The position numbers and the translations under genes are program-made. A stretch of DNA of 64,000 nt, taken from positions 5,658,501-5,722,500 of the forward strand of contig NZ_CP116304.1 of assembly GCF_028010285.1 (NCBI RefSeq), written 5' to 3'. The DNA is from Pseudomonas sp. Q1-7. GTDB taxonomy: Bacteria; Pseudomonadota; Gammaproteobacteria; Pseudomonadales; Pseudomonadaceae. Below the pieces are notes generated by a model, which made no database searches, had not been told where the DNA came from, and worked only from the letters and a program-made list of their open reading frames with translations. Every line of letters begins with the position of its first letter. Positions within the stretch are counted from its first letter, which is position 1. Positions 36,368-45,234 of this stretch are shown here, in pieces.

Positions 36368-37561
36368 TCAGAGACGCAGCGCCTCCACCGGGCGCAACTT
36401 CGCGGCGCGACGGGCCGGCGCCAGGCCGGCCCCCATGCCCACCAGCGCCGACAGCAGCAGCGCCAGCAAGACCAACGGCGGACTCAGGCTGAGCGGCAAC
36501 CCCGGCACCAGCCAGTGCAGCATCCCGAGCAGCACCGCCACCAGCAACAGGCCCAGCGCGCCGCCCAGCAGCGAGAGCAGGGTCGCTTCGGCAAGGAACA
36601 GCACCAGCACCTGCCGTGGCGCGGCGCCAACGGCGCGCAGCAGGCCGATCTCGGCGGTGCGCTCGCCGACGGTGGTGGTCATGATGGTGAGAATGCCCAC
36701 CGCCCCCACCACCAGGGAGATACCCCCCAGGGCCGCGACGCCCAGGGTGACGAGGCCGAGGAGACGGCTCAGGCTGCCCAGCAGGTCGTCCTGGGAGGTC
36801 ATGCGGAAGTCCTCGCGCCCATGCCGCTCCACCAGCAACTGGCGCACGGACTCGGCGAAGGGTTCCGGCGGGGCGCGCTCGTCGAACAGCACATGCACCT
36901 TCACCAGGCCCTCGCGGTTGAACAGGCTTTCCGCCCAGTCCACCGGGATGTAGGCGATGTCGTCGAGGTCGAAGCCCAGCAGGTTGCCCTTGCTTTCCAT
37001 CACGCCGATCACCCGGAAACTCATGCCCCCCACCCGCACCCGCTGGCCCACCGGGCTGGCGCCGGCGAACAGCTCGACGCTCAGCTTCGCGCCCAGCACC
37101 ACGTAAGGCGGCGTGCGGCCGTCCCGCGATGGCGGCAGGAACTGCCCAAGGGCCATGCGCACCCGCCAGGCAGCGGCCAACTGGGAGCCGGTACCGAGGA
37201 TATCCACCCGCCGCTGGCGGCCGCCGGCGCGGATATCGCCGTTGCCCTGGATGATCGGCACCACGGCTTCGGCATGGGGCAGCCGCCCCAGGGCATCGGC
37301 ATCGGCGAGGGTCAGCGGCCGCGCACTGGCGAGCATTCCACCAAGGCCACCGCTGGACAGCGTGCCGGGGCGCACCGTGACCACCCGCGTACCGAACTGC
37401 GCGAAACTGTCCAGCACCCGGTTGCGCAGCCCTTCGCCCATGGCCGTGAGCAGCGCCACCGCGGCGATGCCGATGGCCACCCCGAGCAGGGTCAGCAGGC
37501 TACGCAGAGGCTGGCTGCGCAGGGCCGAGCCACACAGGCCGAGGCCGTCGCGCCAGCGCAT
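36368..37561 (-). CDS. MacB-like ABC transporter permease (second)
   Basis: The 397-residue protein has one N-terminal helix (TLLGVAIGIAAVALLTAMGE), a large periplasmic MacB_PCD domain and three C-terminal helices with the FtsX core (ISLVVGAVGILTIMTTTVGE followed by RTAEIGLLRAVGA). This is the mechanotransmission-type permease of MacB/LolCE systems. Its ATG at 37561 overlaps the stop of the preceding permease gene. It is the last of a four-gene operon (adaptor, ATPase, permease, permease). Having two related permease genes suggests a heterodimer. Confidence 0.9.
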   Translation of the reverse strand: MRWRDGLGLCGSALRSQPLRSLLTLLGVAIGIAAVALLTAMGEGLRNRVLDSFAQFGTRVVTVRPGTLSSGGLGGMLASARPLTLADADALGRLPHAEAVVPIIQGNGDIRAGGRQRRVDILGTGSQLAAAWRVRMALGQFLPPSRDGRTPPYVVLGAKLSVELFAGASPVGQRVRVGGMSFRVIGVMESKGNLLGFDLDDIAYIPVDWAESLFNREGLVKVHVLFDERAPPEPFAESVRQLLVERHGREDFRMTSQDDLLGSLSRLLGLVTLGVAALGGISLVVGAVGILTIMTTTVGERTAEIGLLRAVGAAPRQVLVLFLAEATLLSLLGGALGLLLVAVLLGMLHWLVPGLPLSLSPPLVLLALLLSALVGMGAGLAPARRAAKLRPVEALRL

Positions 37562-38772
37562 CAGCCGCCACCCCGCGGATGCAGGGCCTGCAGTGGAGGC
37601 TGGGCCGCGGCATGGCTGGCCGGCAGCCAGGCGAACAGCAGCGCCGCCGCCACGGCCAGGGACGGCGCGCCAAGCCGCGCCCACCAGGGCGCGTGCAGCG
37701 GCAGGCCGCTGGCCAGCCGACCCAGCCACAGCAGCAGTTCGCCCAGGGCCAGTCCGGCGGCGGCGGCGAGCAACGCCAGCAGCGCCGCCTCGCCGAGGAA
37801 CAACAGGCGCACCTGCGCCGAACTGGCGCCCACTGCCTTGAGCAGGCCGATTTCGGCGGTGCGCTGCAGCACGGCGATCCAGGTGACGTTCATGATCAGG
37901 ATGCCGGCCACCAGCAGGCTGATGGCGGCAATGCCGGCCAACGCCAGGGTCAGGCCGCCGAGAATGCCGTCGAAGGCGGCGAGCATGGCGTCCTGGCTGA
38001 GCAGGGTGACGTCTTCCTCGCCCTGGTGACGCTCGGTCAGGGTCGCCAGCACCTGCCGGCGGGCGCTGTCCAGGTAGCTGGGCCCCCGGACTTCGACGAA
38101 CACGCGGGACAACCCTTCGCGATCGAACAGCGCCTCGGCGTTGGCCACCGGGACGATCAGTGCCTCGGAAAAGTCCATGCCCAGGGATTCGCCGCGCTCG
38201 TCGAGCACCCCGATCACCCGCATGCGCCGGTCGCCGGCGCGCAGCCACTGGCCCAGGGCCGGGGCACTGCCGAACAGGTCGCGGCGCAAGCGGGCACCGA
38301 TCACGCAGACCTCATCCGCCTGCCCCGGCTCCAGCTCCGGCAGCGATCGGCCTTGTGCCAGGCGCAGTTGGCGAATGGCGAAGAAGTCGCGGGTGGTGCC
38401 CAGGGTCAGGGCCTCGCGGTGGCGGTTGTCGTGGCTGATCTCTAACTGCCCGACATGCAGCGGCGCCACCCGACGCACCGTCGGCAGGCGGCGGAGGGCG
38501 GCGGCATCGGCCTGGGTCAGCGGGCGCGGCGCCATGCCGGTGATGGGCGGCATGCCGCCGGTGGTTTCATTGCGTCCCGGCAGGACGATGAGGAGATCGC
38601 GCCCGAGCAGGGCGAACTCCCCCAGCACATAGGCCCGCGCGCCCTCTCCCAGGCCACCCAGCAGGGTCACGAAGAACACCCCCACGGCCATCGCCAGCGC
38701 CAGCATGAGGCTGCGCGAACGGTGCCCGCGCAAGGCGCCAAGCCAGAAGCGGCAGGCGTCCAGCGGGGCCAT
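37561..38772 (-). CDS. MacB-like ABC transporter permease (first)
   Basis: The 403-residue protein has the same plan as its neighbour: an N-terminal helix (SRSLMLALAMAVGVFFVTLL), a periplasmic domain, and three C-terminal helices with AGIAAISLLVAGILIMNVTW and RTAEIGLLKAVGASSAQV. It overlaps the ATPase gene by one base and the next permease by one base. The pair probably forms a heterodimeric export complex in the inner membrane. Substrate unknown. Confidence 0.9.
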   Translation of the reverse strand: MAPLDACRFWLGALRGHRSRSLMLALAMAVGVFFVTLLGGLGEGARAYVLGEFALLGRDLLIVLPGRNETTGGMPPITGMAPRPLTQADAAALRRLPTVRRVAPLHVGQLEISHDNRHREALTLGTTRDFFAIRQLRLAQGRSLPELEPGQADEVCVIGARLRRDLFGSAPALGQWLRAGDRRMRVIGVLDERGESLGMDFSEALIVPVANAEALFDREGLSRVFVEVRGPSYLDSARRQVLATLTERHQGEEDVTLLSQDAMLAAFDGILGGLTLALAGIAAISLLVAGILIMNVTWIAVLQRTAEIGLLKAVGASSAQVRLLFLGEAALLALLAAAAGLALGELLLWLGRLASGLPLHAPWWARLGAPSLAVAAALLFAWLPASHAAAQPPLQALHPRGGG

Positions 38773-39458
38773 CAGGCCAGCGCTCCCTGGCGCCGGTCAC
38801 TGAGGATGCAGCCGTCGCGCATCTGGATCCGGCGGCGAGCGCGGGCGGCGTGCTGGGCATCGTGGGTCACCAGGATCAGGGTCAGGCCTTCGTCATTCAG
38901 CTCCTCCAGCAAGTCCACCACCTCGGCGCCGGACTGGCTGTCCAGGTTGCCGGTGGGCTCGTCGGCCAATAACAGGCGCGGCTGCATCACCATGGCGCGG
39001 GCGATGGCGACCCGTTGGCGCTGGCCGCCGGAGAGTTCCGCGGGGTGATGCCGCAAGCGTTCCAGCAGCCCCAGCCGTTCGGCCAGGCGCAAGCTGCGGC
39101 GACGGCGCTCGGCGGGTTCCACGCCGGCCAGCAGCATGGGCAGCTCGATGTTCTCCAGGGCGGTGAGGCGCGGTATCAGGTGGAAGGACTGGAAGACGAA
39201 ACCGATCAGGCGGCTGCGCAAGGCCGCGCGGCGTTCCTCATCCAGACAGGCGGTGGGCTCCTCGTCCAGCCAGAACTCGCCGCTGTCCGGCGCGTCCAGC
39301 AGGCCGAGGATGTTCAGCAGCGTGGACTTGCCCGAGCCGGACGCCCCGGTGATCGCCAGGTACTCGCCATCGGCCACCTCCAGGTCGAGGCGGTCAAGGC
39401 CGCGTACCCGCTGCTCGCCCAGCTGGAAGCAGCGGCTGACCTGGTGCATGAGGATCAT
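38772..39458 (-). CDS. MacB/LolD-type ABC transporter ATPase
   Basis: The 228-residue ATPase has Walker A TGASGSGKSTLLNIL, the family-typical LIGFVFQSFHLIPRLTALENI, signature LSGGQRQRVAIARA, and Walker B LLLADEPTGNLD. These features place it in the LolD/MacB group. The ATG overlaps the adaptor stop by four bases. It energises the two following permeases. Confidence 0.94.
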   Translation of the reverse strand: MILMHQVSRCFQLGEQRVRGLDRLDLEVADGEYLAITGASGSGKSTLLNILGLLDAPDSGEFWLDEEPTACLDEERRAALRSRLIGFVFQSFHLIPRLTALENIELPMLLAGVEPAERRRRSLRLAERLGLLERLRHHPAELSGGQRQRVAIARAMVMQPRLLLADEPTGNLDSQSGAEVVDLLEELNDEGLTLILVTHDAQHAARARRRIQMRDGCILSDRRQGALA

Positions 39459-40609
39459 GGCCGCGCCTCCCCGGCGTCGCCCCTGGGGCTGACCACGCTG
39501 CCGTCGGCCAGGCCCTCGTGCTGCAGGCTCGGCAGGATGCGGTCACCGGCGGCCAGCCCGCCCTTCACTTCGCTCCAGCGCCAGTTGGCCAGGCCGATCT
39601 CCACCTTCTGCTCACGCAGGTGGCCGTTGCTCGGGTCGTAACGCAGCACCTTGCCCCCCTCCAGCAGGCTTTCGGTGGGCACCCGCAGGGTCTGCTCGCG
39701 CTGCGCCAGAAGGATTTCCACATCGGCGCTGTAGCCGCTGAGCAGCATTAGGTCCGGCGGTACCCGCTGGAACTTCACCTCCACGTCCACCGTCCGCGCC
39801 TGTTTTTCCAACTCGCGGACGAAGGGCGCGATGCGGGTCACCTGCCCCTCGAAGCTGCGCCCACGGAAGGCGTCGAGGGTGATGCGCACCGGCATGCCCG
39901 GACGCACCAGGGCCGCATCCACCTCGTCGATGGGCGCCTCGACATACAGGCACTGGTCGTCGATCAGGTCCACCGCCGGCGGCGTCGGGATGCCCGGGGG
40001 TGAGGGGGTCACCACCTCGCCCAGCTCGCCGTTGATCTCGGCGACTATGCCGGCGAAGGGCGCGCGCAGGGTGGCCTGGTCCAGTTGCGCCAATTGCAGT
40101 TCCAGGCTGGCCTCGGCCTCGCGGATGCTCGCCTCGCCGCCGCTGCACAGGAGCTGCGACAGCCGCGCACGGGTGGCGCTCTGGTCCAGCAGGTCCTGGG
40201 ACGCCAACTTGCGCTCGGCCAGACGTTCCAGGCGATGCTGGTCGCGCTGGTCCTGGCTGGCCTGGCGGCAGCTCTGTTCACGCCGGTTGCGCTGGGCATC
40301 GAGCCGTGCACGGGCCTCGTCCACCCGCGCCTGCAGGTCGTCCTGGCGCAGGCGCATCAGCACGTCGCCGGCCTGTACCCGCTGCCCGGCGTGAATCAGC
40401 AGCTCGCTCACCTGGCCGCCGGTCTTGAACGACAGGTGCGCACGTCGGCAGGCCTTCACCGTTCCCGCCCGGGTATTGGCGACCAGGGTTTCCACCTCGC
40501 CCTTGGCCACCTCCACCAGTTGCACAGGGACGGGATCGGGGCGCGCCCAGAACCCCGCCAATGCCACCAGGGAGGCAAAAATAGGAATAATTATCAGTAG
40601 CTTATGCAT
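39455..40609 (-). CDS. HlyD/MacA-type periplasmic adaptor subunit
   Basis: The 384-residue membrane-fusion protein has an N-terminal anchor (MHKLLIIIPIFASLVALAGF), a split lipoyl domain (AHLSFKTGGQVSELLIHAGQ and ATLRAPFAGIVAEINGELGE), a coiled-coil hairpin between (about 95-170, rich in Arg, Gln and Glu), and a beta-barrel region. It would link the two permeases to an outer-membrane channel, but no TolC-like gene is nearby, so a channel encoded elsewhere is implied. It starts the operon. Confidence 0.92.
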   Translation of the reverse strand: MHKLLIIIPIFASLVALAGFWARPDPVPVQLVEVAKGEVETLVANTRAGTVKACRRAHLSFKTGGQVSELLIHAGQRVQAGDVLMRLRQDDLQARVDEARARLDAQRNRREQSCRQASQDQRDQHRLERLAERKLASQDLLDQSATRARLSQLLCSGGEASIREAEASLELQLAQLDQATLRAPFAGIVAEINGELGEVVTPSPPGIPTPPAVDLIDDQCLYVEAPIDEVDAALVRPGMPVRITLDAFRGRSFEGQVTRIAPFVRELEKQARTVDVEVKFQRVPPDLMLLSGYSADVEILLAQREQTLRVPTESLLEGGKVLRYDPSNGHLREQKVEIGLANWRWSEVKGGLAAGDRILPSLQHEGLADGSVVSPRGDAGEARP

Positions 40610-40946
40610 GCTGGCGCTCTCCCGTTGTCGGGACTCAAGCTGAGTCTAGGTCGACAGCACCACCCCTCTCCGACGCCCTGGGCGAGGCGTGAACACGGGG
40701 GAGCGTCAGGAGGGAGACAAAAAATCCCGTCGATTCAATGCACGAGCCGATCGAGCCCGCGGCGCGGCACGCCGGGTAGGCCGGAAAAGCGCGCGACCAC
40801 GTGGGGAGAAAAGCCGACAAAAGGGCCGAAGGATACCGCTGCCCACGGGGAAATCCCTGTCAGATCAACAGGAAAATGGCACCACGGTACCGCTCGCGGG
40901 GGTGTGCCGGGAAACTGACGGAGCGCCCAGGCCGGGCGAAATGAAC
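40610..40946. other. 337-base intergenic region without a recognisable gene
   Basis: This gap separates the adaptor gene from the TRAP binding-protein gene, both on the minus strand. Short frames exist on both strands but none has a ribosome site or any sequence I recognise. The adaptor operon promoter should lie near its start (40610-40700). Confidence 0.6.
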
Positions 40947-40973
40947 GACGCCGGCAGCACAACTGCCGGCGTC
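40947..40973 (-). terminator. hairpin terminator after the TRAP binding-protein gene
   Basis: A perfect 11-base-pair stem (40947-40957 with 40963-40973) with a five-base loop lies 14 bases after the stop. The minus-strand tail GTTCATTT is moderately T-rich. Confidence 0.75.
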
Positions 40974-40986
40974 GGGGAGCGGCAGG

Positions 40987-42081
40987 TCAGCCGCGGATGT
41001 TGTAGATCAGTTTTTCGTTGTCTTCGGCGTAGGTGCGCAGGCGTTCCAGGTAGGCCTTCTGCTGCTGCCACACCTTGCTCGCCGCCGGGTCCGCCGCCGC
41101 GCTGGCTTCGACGACCTCGGAGGCGACCTCCTTGAGTCTCGCCAGCACCGGCTCGGGCAGGCGACGCACCTCCACACCCTCGGCCTTGAGCTTTTCCATG
41201 GCCTCCATGTTTCGGGCGTTGTAGTCATCCAGCATGTCGCCGTTCACGTCACGCGCAGCCGCACGGATGATGGCCTTGAGGTCGTCCGGAAGGCTTTCCC
41301 AGGCCTTGAGGTTGACGTCCAGCTCGAAGGTCACGTTGGGCTCCTGCCAACCCGGCGTGTAGTAGTACTTGGCCGCCTTGTGCAGGCCGAGCGCCAGGTC
41401 GTTGTACGGACCGATCCACTCGGTGGCATCGATGGCGCCGGTCTGCAGCGCGGTGAAGATCTCACCGGCCGGCAGGTTGACCACGGTGCCGCCCATCTTC
41501 GTCAGCACCTCGCCGCCCAGCCCCGGGGTACGCATCTTCAGGCCGCGGAAATCCTCGACGCTGTTGATTTCCTTGTTGAACCAGCCGGCTGTCTGCACGC
41601 CGGTGGCGCCGCAGGCCATGGGCAGGACGCCAAAGGGCTTGTACACCTCCTCCCAGAGTTCCAGGCCGCCGCCCTTGTGCAACCAGGCGTTCATTTCCTG
41701 GGCGTTGGGGCCGAACGGCAGGGCGCAGAAGAACTGCGCGGCAGGCACCTTGCCCTTCCAGTAGTAGGGCGCCCCGTGGCCCATCTCGGCCGTGCCGCGG
41801 GACACGGAGTCGAATACTTCCAGCGCGGGGACCAGCTCACCGGCGGCGTAGACCTTGATCTTCAGGCGGCCGCCGCTCATTTCCTCGACCAGTTTGGCGA
41901 AGTTCTCGGCACCCACACCGACGCCTGGGAAGTTCTTCGGCCAGGAGGTGACCATCTTCCAGTTGAAGGTTTGCGCTTCGCTCTGCGGCCCCGATGCGGC
42001 CTGCTCCTTCTTATCGCAACCGGCCAATGCGGCAGCCGCCAGGCCCACCCCTGCGGCGGCGATGATTTCACGACGTTTCAT
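40987..42081 (-). CDS. TRAP transporter substrate-binding protein (DctP family)
   Basis: The 364-residue protein binds a carboxylate-type solute for a TRAP importer. Its N terminus, MKRREIIAAAGVGLAAAALA, has paired arginines and leads to a GC lipobox (LAGC), so it may be a Tat-exported lipoprotein. The body has the DctP-type MVTSWPKNFPGVGVGAENF, GHGAPYYWKGKVPAAQFFC and RTPGLGGEVLTKMGGTVVNL segments. The GGAG site lies six bases before the ATG. The membrane subunits are encoded divergently, 191 bases away. Relatives often bind keto acids or lactate; the ligand here is not known. Confidence 0.93.
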   Translation of the reverse strand: MKRREIIAAAGVGLAAAALAGCDKKEQAASGPQSEAQTFNWKMVTSWPKNFPGVGVGAENFAKLVEEMSGGRLKIKVYAAGELVPALEVFDSVSRGTAEMGHGAPYYWKGKVPAAQFFCALPFGPNAQEMNAWLHKGGGLELWEEVYKPFGVLPMACGATGVQTAGWFNKEINSVEDFRGLKMRTPGLGGEVLTKMGGTVVNLPAGEIFTALQTGAIDATEWIGPYNDLALGLHKAAKYYYTPGWQEPNVTFELDVNLKAWESLPDDLKAIIRAAARDVNGDMLDDYNARNMEAMEKLKAEGVEVRRLPEPVLARLKEVASEVVEASAAADPAASKVWQQQKAYLERLRTYAEDNEKLIYNIRG

Positions 42082-42272
42082 GCAGTACTCCTTATTGTTG
42101 TAACGGTCTTTTCAGGCTTCTACATGCTGCCCCGCCAGATTGCCTGAACATGGGCATCAGATCAGCAACCAGCCTAGCCTGCTGGACTAAAGTTGTAGCG
42201 TTCTGTCCAAGCGAGCGCCGACCTGATAGAAATCAGCGGCCCGTCCCCCTCCAATAATGATAAGGACCTGCG

Positions 42273-42818
42273 ATGACCGCAAAAACACCCTCCTTGCTGG
42301 GCGTTGCACACGCTCTGGATGCGTTGAACGCCCTATTCGGCCGGGCCTGCGCCTGGCTCACCCTGTTCCTGGTAGTCGGCACCGCCGTGGTGGTGGTGCT
42401 GCGCTACGGCTTCGGCATCGGCGCAATCGCCCTGCAGGAGTCGGTGATGTACGCCCACGCCCTGGTCTTCATGGGTGCCGCCGCCTGGACCCTGCACCGC
42501 GAAGGCCACGTCCGCGTCGACATCTTCTACCAGAAGTTCTCCGGCCACCGGCGTGCCCTCGTGGACATGCTCGGCACCCTGCTGTTCCTGATCCCGGTTT
42601 GCCTGTTCCTCGGCTGGAACAGTTGGGACTACGTCAGCGCCTCCTGGTCGACCCTGGAGAAATCCAGCGAGTCCGGCGGATTGCCCCTCGTCTACCTGCA
42701 GAAAAGCATCATCCTGGTATTGGTGGTGAGCCTGCTGCTGCAGGGCGTGGCCATCCTCATCAAGTGCGGCTACCTGATCGGCGGCCGCCTGCCGGAGCAG
42801 GAGAAGAAACATGGCTGA
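42273..42818 (+). CDS. TRAP transporter small permease (DctQ family)
   Basis: The 181-residue protein has four membrane helices and the DctQ-type QESVMYAHALVFMGAAAWTL followed by HREGHVRVDIFYQKFS signature. It pairs with the large DctM subunit for sodium-driven uptake of solute delivered by the binding protein. Its stop overlaps the dctM-type gene by eight bases, indicating coupled translation. An AAGGA ribosome site precedes the ATG. Confidence 0.93.
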   Translation: MTAKTPSLLGVAHALDALNALFGRACAWLTLFLVVGTAVVVVLRYGFGIGAIALQESVMYAHALVFMGAAAWTLHREGHVRVDIFYQKFSGHRRALVDMLGTLLFLIPVCLFLGWNSWDYVSASWSTLEKSSESGGLPLVYLQKSIILVLVVSLLLQGVAILIKCGYLIGGRLPEQEKKHG

Positions 42819-44187
42819 GCTCATGGCGATCCTGCTCTTCGTCGGCATCTGCATCGCGCTGATGGCCGGCTACCCGGTGGCCTTCACCCTGGGCGGCATG
42901 GCCCTGGCATTCGCCGGTATCGGTGTGCTGACCGGCACCTTCGACCCCAGTTTCCTTCACGCCCTGCCGAACCGCCTCTTCGGCATCATGAACAACCAGA
43001 CCCTGCTCGCCGTGCCGCTCTTCGTCTTCATGGGGGTGATGCTGGAAAAGAGCCGGGTAGCCGAAGACCTCCTGGAGTCCATGTCGCGCCTGTTCGGCAC
43101 CTTGCGCGGCGGCCTGGCGATCTCCGTGTGCCTGGTGGGCGCGCTGCTCGCCGCCAGCACCGGCATCGTCGGCGCCACGGTGGTGACCATGGGCCTGCTG
43201 GCCCTGCCGACCATGCTGCGGCGCAACTATGACCCGGCCATCGCCACCGGCACCCTCGCGGCCACCGGCACCCTCGGGCAGATCATCCCGCCGTCGATCA
43301 TCCTGGTGTTGCTGGGCGACGTGATGTCCAGCGCCTACCAGCAGGCCCAGCTGAAGATGGGCATCTACTCGCCGAAAACCGTCTCCGTGGGCGACCTCTT
43401 CGTCGGCGCCCTGATTCCGGGGCTGGTCCTGGTCGGGCTGTACATCCTCTACCTGGTCGCGGTCGCCATCCTGCAACCGAAGAAGCTGCCCGCCCTGCCC
43501 CAGGAAGAACTCGGCCCCATCGAGTGGGGCAAGCTGGTCAAGGCCCTGCTCCCGCCGCTGTTGCTGATCGGCGCGGTGCTGGGTTCGATCCTCGCCGGCC
43601 TGGCCACCCCCACCGAGGCGGCGGCGCTGGGCGCGCTGGGCGCCATGCTGCTGGCGCTGGCAAAGGGTAAGTTCAGCCTGGGCCAGTTGCGCGAAGTCGC
43701 CTACGGCACCACCGAGATCACCGCCATGGTGTTCCTGATCCTGATCGGTGCCTCGCTGTTTTCCCTGGTGTTCCGCGGGTTCGGCGGCGAAGTGCTGATC
43801 GAGGACCTGTTCACCCAGTTGCCGGGCGGCGTGCTGGGCGCGTTCTTCGTGGTGATGCTGGTGATCTTCCTGCTGGGCTTCATCCTCGACTTCATCGAGA
43901 TCACCTTCGTGGTGGTGCCCATCGTCGGCCCCGTCCTCCTCGCCATGGGCCTGGACCCGGTGTGGCTCGGCGTGATGATCGCCCTCAACCTGCAGACCTC
44001 GTTCCTCACCCCGCCCTTCGGCTTTTCGCTGTTCTACCTGCGCGGTGTGACACCGGCCTCGGTCTCTACCAGCACCATGTATCGCGGCGTCATTCCCTAC
44101 ATCGCGATCCAGTTGCTGATGCTGATAGTCGCCTACGTGTTCCCGCAGCTGATCACCTGGCTGCCAAACCAGCTCTACGGGCAGTGA
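42811..44187 (+). CDS. TRAP transporter large permease (DctM family)
   Basis: The 458-residue protein has about twelve helices and the DctM blocks NNQTLLAVPLFVFMGVMLEK, STGIVGATVVTMGLLALPTM, TLGQIIPPSIILVLLGDVM and FLTPPFGFSLFYLRGV. It forms the ion-coupled channel of the TRAP system. It overlaps the small permease gene by eight bases and ends before a hairpin. Length and motifs are normal. Confidence 0.95.
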   Translation: MAELMAILLFVGICIALMAGYPVAFTLGGMALAFAGIGVLTGTFDPSFLHALPNRLFGIMNNQTLLAVPLFVFMGVMLEKSRVAEDLLESMSRLFGTLRGGLAISVCLVGALLAASTGIVGATVVTMGLLALPTMLRRNYDPAIATGTLAATGTLGQIIPPSIILVLLGDVMSSAYQQAQLKMGIYSPKTVSVGDLFVGALIPGLVLVGLYILYLVAVAILQPKKLPALPQEELGPIEWGKLVKALLPPLLLIGAVLGSILAGLATPTEAAALGALGAMLLALAKGKFSLGQLREVAYGTTEITAMVFLILIGASLFSLVFRGFGGEVLIEDLFTQLPGGVLGAFFVVMLVIFLLGFILDFIEITFVVVPIVGPVLLAMGLDPVWLGVMIALNLQTSFLTPPFGFSLFYLRGVTPASVSTSTMYRGVIPYIAIQLLMLIVAYVFPQLITWLPNQLYGQ

Positions 44188-44197
44188 CACCATCGGC

Positions 44198-44220
44198 GAC
44201 GCCCGTCCCTGACGGGCGTC
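44198..44220 (+). terminator. hairpin after the TRAP permease gene
   Basis: A perfect ten-base-pair stem (44198-44207 with 44211-44220) with a three-base loop lies 11 bases after the stop. The tail is C-rich, with T only later, so strength is uncertain. Confidence 0.6.
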
Positions 44221-44292
44221 GTCCCACTCCCCCCTTGGAAAACCCGCCCTGGCGCGGTCCAATGGATCAAACGCCCCGAGGAGGAGCCTCTG

Positions 44293-45192
44293 ATGCCCAG
44301 TCCCCTGGTTGAACGTACCGAACTCGACGAACTCACCTGTTGGCGCGTGCGCACGGACAGCGCCGAACTGCTGGTCGCCCAGCAGGGTGCCCAGGTCCTC
44401 AGCTATCAGCGCGACAACGAACCGCCGCTGATCTGGCTCAGCGACCAGGCGGCGTACCAGAAGGGCACGGCCGTGCGCGGCGGCGTACCGGTGTGCTGGC
44501 CGTGGTTCGGCGACCTGCGGCGCAACCCGGCCGAAATCCAGGGCATGCACCAGGGCGGCCCGATCTGCCCGGCCCACGGCCTGGTGCGCGAGCGCGACTG
44601 GACCCTGCTGGGCATCGACAGCCAAGGCCCGGCCGTGCGCCTGGAGTTCGCCCTGGATACCGCCAGCGAACCCCTGCCCGGCTGGCCCCATGCCGCCGAG
44701 CTGAAGCTGACCATCCTGCTGGGCGAGCGCCTGCAACTCAGTCTCTCGACCCGCAACAGCGGCGACACCCCACTGGCCTTGAGCCAGGCACTGCACAGTT
44801 ACTTCGCCGTCGGCGATATCCGCGAGGTGGAACTGCAAGGCCTGGACGGCTGCCGCTACATCGAAACCCTGGAAGACTGGCAACTGCGCAAACAGCAGGG
44901 AAACCTCGATTTCAGTGGCGAAACCGACCGCATCTACCTGGATACGCCAAAGCGCATGGCCCTGGTCGACCGCGCCTGGAAGCGCCGTATCGAACTGGAC
45001 ATCGAAGGCTCCTCCTCGGCCGTGGTCTGGAACCCATGGATCGACAAGTCCAGGCGCCTGTCGCAATTCGCCGAAGACGCCTGGCAGGGGATGCTCTGCA
45101 TCGAGACGGCGCGGGTGATGGGCGACATGCTCGTACTCAAGCCGGGGGAGGAGCAGCGGGTGGTGGTCAGCATCACCAGTGAGCCGCTGTAA
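44293..45192 (+). CDS. D-hexose-6-phosphate mutarotase
   Basis: This 299-residue aldose-1-epimerase-like protein of the YeaD group interconverts anomers of glucose-6-phosphate or similar sugars. It has RGGVPVCWPWFGD for phosphate/sugar binding, the catalytic His in CPAHGLVRERDW, and the C-terminal catalytic Glu region MLCIETARV. A GAGGAGG ribosome site precedes the ATG. It is alone between the TRAP operon and a convergent gene. Confidence 0.93.
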   Translation: MPSPLVERTELDELTCWRVRTDSAELLVAQQGAQVLSYQRDNEPPLIWLSDQAAYQKGTAVRGGVPVCWPWFGDLRRNPAEIQGMHQGGPICPAHGLVRERDWTLLGIDSQGPAVRLEFALDTASEPLPGWPHAAELKLTILLGERLQLSLSTRNSGDTPLALSQALHSYFAVGDIREVELQGLDGCRYIETLEDWQLRKQQGNLDFSGETDRIYLDTPKRMALVDRAWKRRIELDIEGSSSAVVWNPWIDKSRRLSQFAEDAWQGMLCIETARVMGDMLVLKPGEEQRVVVSITSEPL

Positions 45193-45234
45193 GCCACGGC
45201 GAACAAGGCCGCCGCCGGGACTCGGCCGGCCAGC

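Noticed and set aside
37562-38248. Extended N terminus of the second MacB-like permease
   Set aside because: It is an alternate reading of the first permease gene. The ATG at 37561 starts the normal membrane helix.
40610-40946. Short open frames in the gap before the TRAP binding-protein gene
   Set aside because: None has a ribosome site, recognisable sequence or consistent strand context.
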